Positions 7,820 to 16,666 of a DNA stretch of 27,779 nt are shown here, in pieces. The notes below the pieces were generated by a model. That model was not told the origin of the DNA and ran no database searches. It saw only the letters and a program-made list of their open reading frames with translations. The stretch spans positions 1-27,779 of the forward strand of contig JBBRXJ010000046.1 in assembly GCA_038248505.1 (NCBI GenBank). Reading direction: 5' to 3'. Both the position numbers and the translations under genes were made by a program. This DNA is from JBBRXJ01 sp038248505. GTDB lineage: Bacteria; Bacteroidota; Bacteroidia; Bacteroidales; JBBRXJ01. Position 1 is the first letter of the stretch. The number at the start of each line of letters is the position of its first letter.

Positions 7820-9875
7820 AGCACCCAAATTTAATTTCATTTGGTTATACGGTATCATTATCGTATTGCTTATTGGTCTTCAATATTATCCTATGGGTGG
7901 TGGTCCAAAGGAAATTGATTGGCGACGCTTTGAAAAAGAAATGCTACGCCCTCATGACGTAGAGCGTTTGGTGGTTGTTAACAGAGAAAAAGCAGAGGTG
8001 TATATTAAAAAAGACAGCCTTAAAAAAGCCACTTACAAGGATATTACCAGCGACAAAGCATTCAAAGGCGCAGGAGAAGGCCCACAGTATATCTTTAATA
8101 TTGGGTCTGATGTTTTTTTCTCATCCAACCTGGATAAGGCACAATTGAACGCAAGCGATGAAGATAAAGTAAATCCGGAGTTTGAAACACGCAAAGATTA
8201 TTTTGGCGATATACTCGGATTTTTAGTGCCTATTGCCATTTTTGTAGTTATTTGGCTTGTGGTATTCCGCCGCCTAAGCAATAAAGCGGGTGGTGCTGCT
8301 GGCAATATATTTAGTGTTGGCAAATCAAAAGCACGTTTGTTTGATAAAGAAGCAAACATTAAAATTAACTTTAATGATGTTGCTGGTTTAGAAGAAGCCA
8401 AAATAGAGATAATGGAAATTGTTGACTTCTTAAAAAGTCCTAAAAAATATACCGAATTGGGAGGCAAAATACCCAAGGGCGCCTTACTAGTAGGCCCTCC
8501 TGGTACAGGTAAAACTTTATTAGCTAAAGCCGTAGCAGGCGAGGCCAATGTACCGTTCTTCTCACTCAGCGGATCTGACTTTGTTGAAATGTTTGTAGGC
8601 GTTGGAGCATCGCGTGTGCGCGATCTCTTTGAACAAGCTAAAGCAAAAGCCCCTTGCATTGTATTTATTGATGAGATAGATGCTATAGGACGTGCTCGTG
8701 GCAAGAACGCTGGCTTTTCATCAAACGATGAGCGTGAGAATACCCTCAACCAACTATTAAGTGAAATGGATGGTTTTGGCGATAACTCTGGGGTAATTAT
8801 AATGGCCGCAACCAACCGGGTCGATATTCTTGACCGTGCCTTATTACGCGCCGGTCGTTTTGACCGTCAGATTCATGTTGAATTGCCAGATTTGAACGAG
8901 CGTAAAGATATTTTCAAAGTACATTTACGTCCATTAAAATTAGATCCGGCATTGGATTTAGATTTCTTATCGCGACAAACGCCTGGCTTTTCAGGTGCTG
9001 ACATTGCGAATGTGTGTAATGAAGCAGCCTTAATTGCGGCACGTAAAGGAAAGGTGCAGGTAGAACGCCAAGATTTCTTAGATGCTATTGACCGTATTGT
9101 AGCTGGTTTAGAGCGTAAAAATAAAATCATATCTACAGGAGAGAAACGTACCATTGCCTTCCACGAAGCTGGGCACGCTACCGTAAGCTGGTTTTTGGAA
9201 CATGCCAATCCGCTCGTAAAGGTAACCATAATACCTCGTGGCCGCTCATTAGGCGCTGCATGGTATTTACCAGAAGAACGTCAAATTACTACTGCTGAAC
9301 AATTGCTTGACGAGATGTGTTCAGGACTTGGAGGTAGGGCTGCTGAAGAATATATTTTCAAACAAGTATCAACAGGTGCTGTTAACGATCTAGAACGTGT
9401 AACCAAACAAGCCTACGCCATGGTTGCATTCTTTGGTATGAGTGAGAAAATTGGAAACCTCAGTTATTATGATTCATCTGGAATGAACGAGTATTCATTT
9501 AACAAACCTTATAGTGAAAAAACGGCTGAAACCATTGACGAAGAAGTACGCCGAATAATTGACGAATCATATAAGAAAGCAAAAAAGTTATTGGTTCAAC
9601 ATAAAGATGGTTTTGAAAAACTTGCCAATACACTACTTGAAAAAGAAGTTATCTTTAAAGAAGATCTTGAAGAAATATTTGGTAAACGCCCATCAGAACT
9701 GAATAATGAAGAACTAGGAGAATACAAAACCAAGAAGAAAAAAACGGTAAAAAAAGATACGGAAACACCTGAGATAGTAGGTTCATTATTTGGGGGCGAT
9801 GTTAAATCAGTTGAAGAAAAGCCTGCACATGTTAAACCAGATGAGTTAGTAAACAAAACAAATAACGAAGCATAA
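7680..9875 (+). CDS. ftsH: ATP-dependent zinc metalloprotease FtsH
   Basis: This 731-residue membrane AAA+ protease degrades misfolded membrane proteins and short-lived regulators. In order: a charged Gln/Glu/Lys-rich cytoplasmic start (1-50), TM1 (about 53-70), a periplasmic domain, TM2 (about 176-196), the AAA module and the M41 peptidase. Key motifs are Walker A GPPGTGKT (272-279), Walker B IVFIDEID, the arginine-finger region ALLRAGRFDRQ, and zinc site HEAGH (495-499) with the later acidic ligand near VSTGAVNDLERVT. All look intact. The Gln-rich N-terminus is encoded inside the end of rsfS. No alternative ATG exists between 7680 and the end of TM1, so this start and hence the overlap seem real. 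The acidic/lysine-rich C-terminal tail (about 690-731) is low complexity. Confidence 0.97.
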   Translation: MTEPKSQAQAEQNQQEPKKQEAQEKQPQEKQQKSLNPFAKQPGSANKAPKFNFIWLYGIIIVLLIGLQYYPMGGGPKEIDWRRFEKEMLRPHDVERLVVVNREKAEVYIKKDSLKKATYKDITSDKAFKGAGEGPQYIFNIGSDVFFSSNLDKAQLNASDEDKVNPEFETRKDYFGDILGFLVPIAIFVVIWLVVFRRLSNKAGGAAGNIFSVGKSKARLFDKEANIKINFNDVAGLEEAKIEIMEIVDFLKSPKKYTELGGKIPKGALLVGPPGTGKTLLAKAVAGEANVPFFSLSGSDFVEMFVGVGASRVRDLFEQAKAKAPCIVFIDEIDAIGRARGKNAGFSSNDERENTLNQLLSEMDGFGDNSGVIIMAATNRVDILDRALLRAGRFDRQIHVELPDLNERKDIFKVHLRPLKLDPALDLDFLSRQTPGFSGADIANVCNEAALIAARKGKVQVERQDFLDAIDRIVAGLERKNKIISTGEKRTIAFHEAGHATVSWFLEHANPLVKVTIIPRGRSLGAAWYLPEERQITTAEQLLDEMCSGLGGRAAEEYIFKQVSTGAVNDLERVTKQAYAMVAFFGMSEKIGNLSYYDSSGMNEYSFNKPYSEKTAETIDEEVRRIIDESYKKAKKLLVQHKDGFEKLANTLLEKEVIFKEDLEEIFGKRPSELNNEELGEYKTKKKKTVKKDTETPEIVGSLFGGDVKSVEEKPAHVKPDELVNKTNNEA

Positions 9876-9886
9876 ATAGTTTACAG

Positions 9887-10582
9887 ATGCAGGAGATGAT
9901 TCCATATCGCGTATTTAGTGACGCTGAGTCGGCAGATGCTTATTTGCAGTTTTTTACCGATCAGGGTATCGCATTTAAGCTTGAGAAAGTAAGTCTGAAC
10001 TTAGTTCCATATTTATTCTTTAGTAGAGAAGTGAACTATGTTTTAATGATTAATGAAAGCGATCTTTTAACAGCAGATGATGTACTTGCCAAGAATACAG
10101 AACTAGAAGATGGCACCAATCCATTAGCAGAACTCGATACAGAGGAATTAATGGATATCTTGAAAAATCAAGATGAGTGGGGTACTGACGAAGTAGTAAT
10201 CGCTCGCAATATGCTATTATCAAAAAGCATAAAAGTGAGCGATGCACAAATGATGGAGTATCGGAATCAACGACTTGAAATATTAAGCAAACCAGAACAA
10301 GGCAATATTTATACGATACTAATAGGCTACCTCTTCACACCTATGGGAATTATTTTCTCCTACGGCCTTGGTATATTTGCCATAATGATGCTTTTAATTA
10401 GCTATGCCATTGGTATAAATTACATCTTTGACTACAAGCGATTGCCCATTGGCGAAAAGATAAAAACCTTTAATGCACCTACACGCAAATTGGGTTTATT
10501 CATGGTTATTCTTGCCTCTGTCTTTACTATAGTGGGCATTGCAATAAGAATTCAGTGGTTTCAGGAATTTATTGGCAACTAA
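9887..10582 (+). CDS. DUF2007-like N-terminal domain plus two membrane segments
   Basis: This 231-residue protein begins only 11 bases after ftsH and ends 12 bases before cdsA, so it is part of the same transcript. Residues about 5-70 (YRVFSDAESADAYLQFFTDQ, then FKLEKV and a strand ending in YVLMINESDL) resemble the small DUF2007 'signal-transducing' fold. An acidic linker with ELDTEELMDILKNQDEW (about 85-100) follows, then two hydrophobic helices near 145-180 and 205-222. An uncharacterised membrane protein between ftsH and cdsA is a recurrent feature of Bacteroidota genomes. A link to FtsH quality control or membrane lipid supply is suggested only by position. ATGs at residues 1 and 4 are both possible starts. 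Confidence 0.8.
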   Translation: MQEMIPYRVFSDAESADAYLQFFTDQGIAFKLEKVSLNLVPYLFFSREVNYVLMINESDLLTADDVLAKNTELEDGTNPLAELDTEELMDILKNQDEWGTDEVVIARNMLLSKSIKVSDAQMMEYRNQRLEILSKPEQGNIYTILIGYLFTPMGIIFSYGLGIFAIMMLLISYAIGINYIFDYKRLPIGEKIKTFNAPTRKLGLFMVILASVFTIVGIAIRIQWFQEFIGN

Positions 10583-10594
10583 AAAAACAATCAC

Positions 10595-11410
10595 TTGAAT
10601 TCAATGTTAAAACGCAGCATTACCGGAGCATTTTTTGTAGTAACCTTACTTGGATGCATTTTAATACATCCCTATATGTACGGATTGCTTTTCTTATTTA
10701 TATCAGTCGTTAGTTTGCATGAATTTTACAATATGGTTCGTTCCAGAACGGTATTGCCACAGCGCATACAGGGCTTAATAACGGGTGGCATCATTTACAT
10801 CATTACCTTTCTTTCAGCATTCAATATTAGCCAACATAACTATTGGATAATCATTTTAGCCATAAGTTTTATTTTAATAAGTGAATTGTATCGCAAGCAT
10901 GAAAATCCAATCGAGAATATTGCGATTACAGTGTTCGGGATAATTTATGCTATTGTACCTTATGCCATATTAAACTATATTGTATTTAATCAAACCCTCC
11001 ATAACGCCTATCAAGTTTGGGTTTTAATTGGTCTCTTTATACTTATCTGGACACACGACACCTTTGCCTACTTAACAGGTATTAGCATTGGTAAGCACCG
11101 ATTATTTGAGAGAATATCACCCAAAAAATCATGGGAAGGCTTTTTTGGTGGACTCCTATTTAGTTTTATTGCAGCATGGCTCTTATCAAAATACGTTCCT
11201 GAATTCTCCATTATTTCATGGATGATTATTGCAGCAATCATTTCAACTATTGGTACATTTGGCGATTTAGTTGAGTCTATGTTTAAGCGAAGTGTCAATA
11301 TAAAAGATAGTGGCAGCCTACTTCCGGGGCATGGTGGTTTACTTGATCGATTTGACACTTTACTTTTAGCCATTCCAATTATTTACGCATTTTTATATTT
11401 AATAAAATAA
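10595..11410 (+). CDS. cdsA: Phosphatidate cytidylyltransferase (CDP-diglyceride synthase)
   Basis: CdsA makes CDP-diacylglycerol from phosphatidate and CTP, the branch point to all phospholipids. The 271-residue protein has about eight hydrophobic segments and the full family signature near its C-terminus: SMFKRSVNIKDSGSLLPGHG followed by GLLDRFD. The upstream motif ISPKKSWEGFFGG is also typical. The stop codon shares its last base with the ATG of psd (TAATG), so translation of the two lipid genes is likely coupled. Together they cover the first and last steps of phosphatidylethanolamine synthesis; pssA is not in the window. Confidence 0.95.
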   Translation: MNSMLKRSITGAFFVVTLLGCILIHPYMYGLLFLFISVVSLHEFYNMVRSRTVLPQRIQGLITGGIIYIITFLSAFNISQHNYWIIILAISFILISELYRKHENPIENIAITVFGIIYAIVPYAILNYIVFNQTLHNAYQVWVLIGLFILIWTHDTFAYLTGISIGKHRLFERISPKKSWEGFFGGLLFSFIAAWLLSKYVPEFSIISWMIIAAIISTIGTFGDLVESMFKRSVNIKDSGSLLPGHGGLLDRFDTLLLAIPIIYAFLYLIK

Positions 11411-12072
11411 TGAATATGATACATAGAGAAGGTTTACCCATCGTAATTACAGTCTTCGTAGTTTTGCTATTAATCAATTTAGGATTCTATTGGCTCATCC
11501 CAGCAAAAGTTTGGATATTGCGTATTTTAATGCTTGTGTCGCTATTGCTTTTTGTGTTTGTGATGAACTTTTTTCGCAACCCATCAAGACCTATTGCAAA
11601 AAATGACCCAAGTGTAGTTTACAGTCCTGCCGATGGTTTAGTAGTAGCCATTGAAGAATGTGAAGAACCTGAATATTTCAAAGATAAACGACTAAAAGTT
11701 TCAGTGTTCATGTCTATTTGGAATGTGCATTTAAACCGCGTACCATTTGATGGTACTATCAATTATTTTAAATATCACGAAGGAAAATTTCTGGTGGCAT
11801 GGCTACCAAAATCATCCACCGATAATGAACATACCACATTTGTTATTAAAAACACACAAAACAAAGAAATACTACTTCGACAGATAGCGGGCTTTATAGC
11901 ACGCCGGATAGCTACCTATGTTAAAACGGGCGATACCGTTAAACAAGGAGACGAATTAGGTTTTATACGATTTGGCTCAAGAGTCGATCTCTTCTTTCCT
12001 TTGGGAACGCCAATAAATGTAAAAATGAATCAAAAAGTTAAAGGAAATATTGATGTTATAGCAAAGATATAA
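11410..12072 (+). CDS. psd: Phosphatidylserine decarboxylase proenzyme, short type
   Basis: This 220-residue protein has two N-terminal hydrophobic segments (about 9-30 and 35-52) and the short (archaeal-like) Psd core. Recognisable are FRNPSRPI, YSPADGLVVAIEE, MSIWNVHLNRVP and the self-cleavage region LGFIRFGSRVDLFFP. Cleavage is expected between Gly189 and Ser190, turning Ser190 into the pyruvoyl cofactor. The enzyme decarboxylates phosphatidylserine to phosphatidylethanolamine at the inner membrane. It overlaps cdsA by one base and is the last gene of the rsfS-ftsH-cdsA run. It converges with korB, leaving only 32 bases between them. Confidence 0.94.
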   Translation: MNMIHREGLPIVITVFVVLLLINLGFYWLIPAKVWILRILMLVSLLLFVFVMNFFRNPSRPIAKNDPSVVYSPADGLVVAIEECEEPEYFKDKRLKVSVFMSIWNVHLNRVPFDGTINYFKYHEGKFLVAWLPKSSTDNEHTTFVIKNTQNKEILLRQIAGFIARRIATYVKTGDTVKQGDELGFIRFGSRVDLFFPLGTPINVKMNQKVKGNIDVIAKI

Positions 12073-12104
12073 CATAGGCAGTACTATTTTGCTCAACTAC
12101 TAAT

Positions 12105-12968
12105 TTACATTTCACAAGCTTCAAACATCGCATTTAACTTTTCAGCATCATAACTACGTTGCCAAAGAGGTCTCTTATCATGTTCATACACCTCTAGTTT
12201 ATCGTGAAAAACGGTTTCACCTTCTCGCTTATAGATAATACCTAAAGGATATTTATCAGTATTAAATGCCATTGATAATGCCGCATCTCTATCAAACGGA
12301 TTATGTGATGCATTGAGATACCATGTATTTTCTTTATACCATTTATGTGTATTCAACTTATTAAAAGTAACGCATGGATGAAAAATATCAAGCAAAGCAT
12401 AGCCCTTATGCTGTATTGCAGCCGTTAACAACTCTTGTAATTCATCTTTATCATTACTATATCCGCGTGCTACAAAAGTCGCACCTAAGGAAATTGCAAC
12501 AGCCAGAGGGTTCATTGGTTCATTATGCACACCGTCTGTTTGTATACTTGTTACAAATCCTTTAAACGATGTAGGAGAAGCCTGACCCTTGGTTAATCCG
12601 TACACTTGATTGTTATGAACCAAATGTACGATATCATTATTTCGTCGTACCGCATGAATAAAATGATTACCACCCTCACCATACATATCGCCATCGCCAC
12701 CTTCGGCAAAAACAAGAAGCTCCGGATTAGCCGCCTTAATTGCCGTTGCAACCGTAAGCGACCTACCATGCAATCCATTAAAAAAACTTGTATTAATGTA
12801 TTGGGGCATTTTAGCAGCTTGGCCAATGCCTGAGGTTATTACAACTTTTCGCGAATCGACATTTAAATCGCTCAAGGTTTTTTTAATAACATTATGAATA
12901 CCGAAGTTACCACAGCCCGGACACCAGGCAATATCAGTTGTTGGTAAGTGGTTGAAGTTTGTTGTCAT
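12105..12968 (-). CDS. korB: 2-oxoacid:ferredoxin oxidoreductase, beta subunit (KorB type)
   Basis: From the ATG at 12968 the protein has 287 residues. It holds the thiamine diphosphate site GGDGDMYGEGGNHF (90-103) with Asn120 in VHNNQVYGLTKGQ. Cysteines likely binding an iron-sulfur cluster lie in AWCPGCGNFG (Cys16, Cys19) and HPCVTF. With KorA it oxidatively decarboxylates a 2-oxoacid (2-oxoglutarate is the usual Kor substrate) to the acyl-CoA and reduces ferredoxin. An upstream in-frame ATG at 13010 would prepend FFLLYSFYFILFA, but those codons are just translation of a 14-base tandem repeat. The family normally begins a few residues before the WCPGCG motif, so 12968 is preferred. korA ends 72 bases upstream on the same strand. 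Confidence 0.92.
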   Translation of the reverse strand: MTTNFNHLPTTDIAWCPGCGNFGIHNVIKKTLSDLNVDSRKVVITSGIGQAAKMPQYINTSFFNGLHGRSLTVATAIKAANPELLVFAEGGDGDMYGEGGNHFIHAVRRNNDIVHLVHNNQVYGLTKGQASPTSFKGFVTSIQTDGVHNEPMNPLAVAISLGATFVARGYSNDKDELQELLTAAIQHKGYALLDIFHPCVTFNKLNTHKWYKENTWYLNASHNPFDRDAALSMAFNTDKYPLGIIYKREGETVFHDKLEVYEHDKRPLWQRSYDAEKLNAMFEACEM

Positions 12969-12971
12969 AGC

Positions 12972-13008
12972 AAAAAGAATAAAGTAAAAAGAATAAAGTA
13001 AAAAGAAC
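12972..13008. repeat. 14-base tandem repeat in the korA-korB gap
   Basis: Two exact copies of AAAAAGAATAAAGT (12972-12985, 12986-12999) are followed by a partial third copy (AAAAAGAA, 13000-13007). The repeat lies immediately upstream of the preferred korB start, on the non-coding strand of the leader. Period 14 is not a multiple of three, so copy number changes would alter leader length and not a coding frame. Confidence 0.85.
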
Positions 13009-13040
13009 AATGTTTACCGCGGTAGAAAAGAGAAAAGAAA

Positions 13041-14753
13041 TCAGTTTACAGCTCCCTCTTTTTTTAAGTGTTTTTTTAATTCTATTTCTATATGTTCAAT
13101 AGAGAAGGGAAAACCATTATATTGAACAATTGTATGATTAGGCTTTATGCCTGTCTCCATTGTAATAAGTTTTGAAAGTTGAGCAGTCATATTGTTCTCA
13201 ACCGCAATTATTTTTTTTGCTTGTCGTAACAAAGACTCTGTTTCAATGGGCAAAGGCCATAACTGTTTAAAACAAGCAAAAGCAATTTTAGGAAGCGCTA
13301 ATTTTTCAAGTACTTCAATAATTGCACCAGAGGTACTCCCCCAGCCTACTATTAGCGTATCATAATCACTTGCACCAATTATTTCAGGCTTTACTGAATC
13401 ATTAAGTATTGAATTTATTTTACACATACGCTTATCAGCCATAGTTACACGCACACTTGCTTCTTCAGTAATATGGCCTGATTCATCATGCTCATCACTA
13501 TCAACACACACCATTCCATCACCAAAACCAGGTATTCCTCTAGGACTTATACCAGATTCATTAACTTTGTATGTAAGATAATCGGCCTCTGTTTTAACAA
13601 TATCATTCGTAGTTTTATAAATAGTAAAATCAGGTTTTTCAATGGAGTAATTTGAATCAAGATAATACTGATCAGTTAAAACAATCACTGGAACTTTATA
13701 TTTATCAGCCATCACAAAGGCTTTGTGCATTATTTCAATACCATCCTGAGGGCTTGAAGGGGCTAAAACAATTTTAGGAAAGTCACCATGTCCTGAAAAA
13801 ACTGCAAACAATAAATCGCCTTGTTCTGTTCGTGTTGGCAGTCCAGTAGCAGGACCTGGACGTTGTGCATTGTGAATCACAATAGGTGTTTCAATAATGC
13901 CACTAAGGCTTATTCCCTCTTCCATAAGCGCAAAACCACCCCCAGAGGTTGTAACGACAGCACGTGCACCCGCATACCATGCGCCAATACCCATGTTTAT
14001 TGCAGCAATCTCATCTTCGGCTTGTTCTACTACAACACCAGCTTGTTTTGCATGCTGTGCAAGAAAAGTAAATAATCCGGTACCAGGCGACATCGGATAC
14101 GAAGCAATAAAGTTACAACCGCCAGCCAATGCACCATAACCTATGATATCGTTTCCGCTTAATACTGCACGTTGGCGCATTTCATCATACTTTTCAATAT
14201 CAATTGGCAATTGTAATGCAATACCCGCTTTATTTCCAGCAGTAAGCGCTAAAATATTTTTATCTACAATAAGTGTACCTTTTGCTAAAAACTTAGCTCG
14301 CAGCATCTCTTTTTCATGTTCAATATCAAGATGGATTATGCCAAGAATAAGCCCATAGATAGCGATATTTGTAAATAACTCTCCACCCGACTCACGCGCA
14401 AGAATATTCGGACTAACATTTCGGTAATCATAATTCGTTTTGTATTCGTCCTCCACATATCGTTCATCACCAATTATTATAGTGCTCTTAGAAAGCCTAT
14501 GTTTAATCCGCGTAATGGCATTTTTATTAAGCACCAATAAAATATCAATACGGTCTGTTGCTGCACGAATACCACGATGCCCAATACGAAACTGTGTCGT
14601 ATTATTACCTCCACGAATGCGCGACATTACTTCACTTGTTGAAAAGAAGTGATAGCCGGCATTACGTAAGGAACGAATTATTAATGCTTCAAGAGTATGG
14701 ATGCCTTTTCCGGCTTCGCCTGATAATACAATAGATAAATCATTTTTATTCAT
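13041..14753 (-). CDS. korA: 2-oxoacid:acceptor oxidoreductase, fused gamma-alpha subunit (KorA type)
   Basis: This 570-residue protein joins two domains normally called gamma and alpha. The gamma domain (about 1-185) has LSGEAGKGIHTLEALI and VMSRIRGGNNTTQFRIG. The alpha pyrimidine-binding domain (about 195-440) has IASYPMSPGTGLFTFL, VVEQAEDEIAAINMGIGA, TTSGGGFALMEEGI and QRPGPATGLPTRTEQGDL. A C-terminal domain (about 460-570) includes LIVGWGSTSGAIIEVL and IAVENNMTAQL. It pairs with KorB, encoded just downstream. The fused form is typical of Bacteroidota and of many 2-oxoglutarate:ferredoxin oxidoreductases. The exact 2-oxoacid cannot be decided from the sequence alone. The gene follows the PatB-type gene after 51 bases. 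Confidence 0.94.
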   Translation of the reverse strand: MNKNDLSIVLSGEAGKGIHTLEALIIRSLRNAGYHFFSTSEVMSRIRGGNNTTQFRIGHRGIRAATDRIDILLVLNKNAITRIKHRLSKSTIIIGDERYVEDEYKTNYDYRNVSPNILARESGGELFTNIAIYGLILGIIHLDIEHEKEMLRAKFLAKGTLIVDKNILALTAGNKAGIALQLPIDIEKYDEMRQRAVLSGNDIIGYGALAGGCNFIASYPMSPGTGLFTFLAQHAKQAGVVVEQAEDEIAAINMGIGAWYAGARAVVTTSGGGFALMEEGISLSGIIETPIVIHNAQRPGPATGLPTRTEQGDLLFAVFSGHGDFPKIVLAPSSPQDGIEIMHKAFVMADKYKVPVIVLTDQYYLDSNYSIEKPDFTIYKTTNDIVKTEADYLTYKVNESGISPRGIPGFGDGMVCVDSDEHDESGHITEEASVRVTMADKRMCKINSILNDSVKPEIIGASDYDTLIVGWGSTSGAIIEVLEKLALPKIAFACFKQLWPLPIETESLLRQAKKIIAVENNMTAQLSKLITMETGIKPNHTIVQYNGFPFSIEHIEIELKKHLKKEGAVN

Positions 14754-14804
14754 GACAATAATATAAAAAATTAATAACGGACAATAAAAACGATTTCTAT
14801 AGAT

Positions 14805-15986
14805 CTACTCCTTAAAATATAGATTTACGGCATTTCTCAATTTATCTAATCCATAACACAAAACAGCCCTTGTACAAGCCAAATTAATTCGCATAAAACC
14901 CTCTCCCCCAGGTCCGAAAATCATTCCTTGATTGCATCCAAGACCAGCCTTCTTCACAAAGAACGCCTTCAGTTCCGAATCATTTAATCCCATCGCTCTA
15001 CAATCGAGCCAAACAAGATAGGTTGATTCAGGTCTCATTACTTTAATAACGGGAATTTTTTCATTTATGTATGTCTCGAGATAATCAATATTTTTCCACA
15101 AATAGTTTAACAACTGTTGCAACCACTCCTCCCCTTCATTATATGCAGCTTTCAAAGCTACTGCCCCAAAAACATTTCCTTGTCCAATATCGAGCTGATT
15201 TATTACAGCCTCCATTTTTTTTCTCAGATCACTATTTTCAATAATGGCATAAGAAACAGAAAGAGCTGCAATATTAAATGTTTTTGAAGGTGAAGACAAG
15301 CTTATTACATGTTGCGATATATCACTTGAAATAGAAGCTAATGGGGTATGTTTATGACCATCAAATACAATATCTGCATGAATCTCGTCTGATATCAATA
15401 AAACATCCTTCTCAATACAAATTTGAGCTAGTTTAAGTAGTTCCTCCGGCGACCATACGCGCCCACCCGGGTTATGAGGATTTGAAATGAAAATTAATTT
15501 TGTACGATTTTCAATAATACGCTTAAGACCATCATAATCCATCGTATAATGGTTGTCATTTAATACAAGTTGATTATATACTACCTCTCGATGATTGCGT
15601 TCAATGGTTTCAAAAAAAGGATAATAAACTGGCGACTGAACAATAATTTTATCGCCGGGTTGGGTATAAGCCATAATAGCTATATTCAATGATGGTACAA
15701 CGCCAGGACAAAAAAGTATGCTTTCTTTTTTAACACTCCAATTGTGTCTTTTTTTCATCCATTGTATAATAGCATGATAGAAATCATGTGAGCGAAACGT
15801 ATAACCTAAAATACCATGCTGAGCGCGTTTACAGATGGCATCTAAAATAAAAGGAGGCGTTCGAAAATCCATATCAGCAACCCACATGGGTAAAAGATCA
15901 TCTGTTCCAAATCTTTGTGATGTCAAATCCCACTTAACAGAATCAGTACCACGTCTATCTATTATTTCATCAAAATTATATTCCAT
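14805..15986 (-). CDS. patB: PatB/MalY-type PLP-dependent C-S lyase / aminotransferase
   Basis: This 393-residue fold-type I PLP enzyme begins with YNFDEIIDRRGTDSVKWD and PMWVADMDF, hallmarks of the PatB/MalY cystathionine beta-lyase branch. Other motifs are SNPHNPGGRVW (168-178), ISDEIHADIVFDG (198-210) with Asp200 expected to contact the cofactor ring nitrogen, and the Schiff-base Lys235 in SLSSPSKTFNIA. The C-terminal Arg in GFMRINLA should bind the substrate carboxylate. PatB-type enzymes cleave cystathionine or cysteine to pyruvate, ammonia and a thiol. Its start overlaps the end of the nitroreductase gene by 11 bases, so the two are translationally coupled. Some members act as ordinary aminotransferases. 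Confidence 0.88.
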   Translation of the reverse strand: MEYNFDEIIDRRGTDSVKWDLTSQRFGTDDLLPMWVADMDFRTPPFILDAICKRAQHGILGYTFRSHDFYHAIIQWMKKRHNWSVKKESILFCPGVVPSLNIAIMAYTQPGDKIIVQSPVYYPFFETIERNHREVVYNQLVLNDNHYTMDYDGLKRIIENRTKLIFISNPHNPGGRVWSPEELLKLAQICIEKDVLLISDEIHADIVFDGHKHTPLASISSDISQHVISLSSPSKTFNIAALSVSYAIIENSDLRKKMEAVINQLDIGQGNVFGAVALKAAYNEGEEWLQQLLNYLWKNIDYLETYINEKIPVIKVMRPESTYLVWLDCRAMGLNDSELKAFFVKKAGLGCNQGMIFGPGGEGFMRINLACTRAVLCYGLDKLRNAVNLYFKE

Positions 15987-16509
15987 ACTCTAAATTCTCC
16001 CAATAAACAATTTCATGAGCCAATTTTCTTTTATCAGCATGACGAGAGGAATTATTTGACTCATTCTGAAATCCAATAGGGATAAGAGCTATCGGTTCCA
16101 ATCCAGCCGGAAGATCAAACAATTCACTGCACAACATGGCATTAAAGTTACATACCCAACAGGTCGCCATTCCTAAATCTGTTGCTGCAAGCGTAATATG
16201 ATCAATGGCAATAGAAAGATCAATACTAGTAAAATCCTTACCATCAGTGCGCCACCATGCGTTTGCATGATCACCTATGGCAATAATAATAGCAGGAGCT
16301 GTGCGAATCCAATCACGTTTGTAGCATTGATATATCTTTTCTAATTGTTCTGTTTTTCGAACAACAATAAATTTCCATGGTTGCAGATTCTTTGCAGAGG
16401 GTGCTACTCGTGCGGCTTCCATTACTTGCAATAAAAGCTCATCAGATAGTGCTTTTGATTGATAACTACGACAGGAGTAGCGTTTTTGGGCAATTGATAA
16501 AAATGACAT
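15976..16509 (-). CDS. FMN-dependent nitroreductase family protein
   Basis: This 177-residue protein matches the compact nitroreductase fold. The FMN-binding start reads KRYSCRSYQSKALSDELL, followed by EAARVAPSAKNLQPWKFIVV (31-50), then DLSIAIDHITLAATDLGMAT and LIPIGFQNES near the end. Such enzymes form dimers and reduce nitroaromatics, quinones or other small electrophiles with NAD(P)H; the natural substrate is not readable here. It overlaps the PatB-type gene by 11 bases and starts about 157 bases after copA on the same strand. The leader contains a degenerate repeat and a small GC-rich hairpin, which may mean separate regulation from copA. Confidence 0.9.
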   Translation of the reverse strand: MSFLSIAQKRYSCRSYQSKALSDELLLQVMEAARVAPSAKNLQPWKFIVVRKTEQLEKIYQCYKRDWIRTAPAIIIAIGDHANAWWRTDGKDFTSIDLSIAIDHITLAATDLGMATCWVCNFNAMLCSELFDLPAGLEPIALIPIGFQNESNNSSRHADKRKLAHEIVYWENLEYGI

Positions 16510-16512
16510 AAG

Positions 16513-16577
16513 AAATGATGAAGGTTAAATGATGAAAAGTTTAGGGTTTAATGGTGAAGGTTGTCCGCTGTGGCGGA
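16513..16577. repeat. Degenerate direct repeats and small hairpin upstream of the nitroreductase gene
   Basis: Three related units lie side by side: AAATGATGAAGGTT (16513-16526), AAATGATGAAAAGTT (16527-16541) and TAATGGTGAAGGTT (16549-16562). They are followed by the GC-rich hairpin TCCGCTGTGGCGGA (16564-16577). A similar 14-mer, TCCGTAGAGGCGGA, lies at 18872-18885 upstream of copA. These stand out against the AT-rich surroundings. Function is unknown. Confidence 0.6.
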
Positions 16578-16666
16578 GTTGATATTTTTTACAATTAAAT
16601 TACATACAAATATATAAAAAAGCATTTTCTTTTTAAAAAATAAGGGTTAAGATTTCAAGTCATAAG

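Noticed and set aside
8198..8815. Long open frame on the minus strand inside ftsH
   Set aside because: It is antisense to the conserved AAA domain, its translation matches no family pattern (Ser/Pro-rich), and ftsH is complete.
12969..13010. Extended korB start giving a hydrophobic N-terminal segment
   Set aside because: The segment is only translation of a 14-base tandem repeat and the enzyme is cytoplasmic; the ATG at 12968 fits the family.
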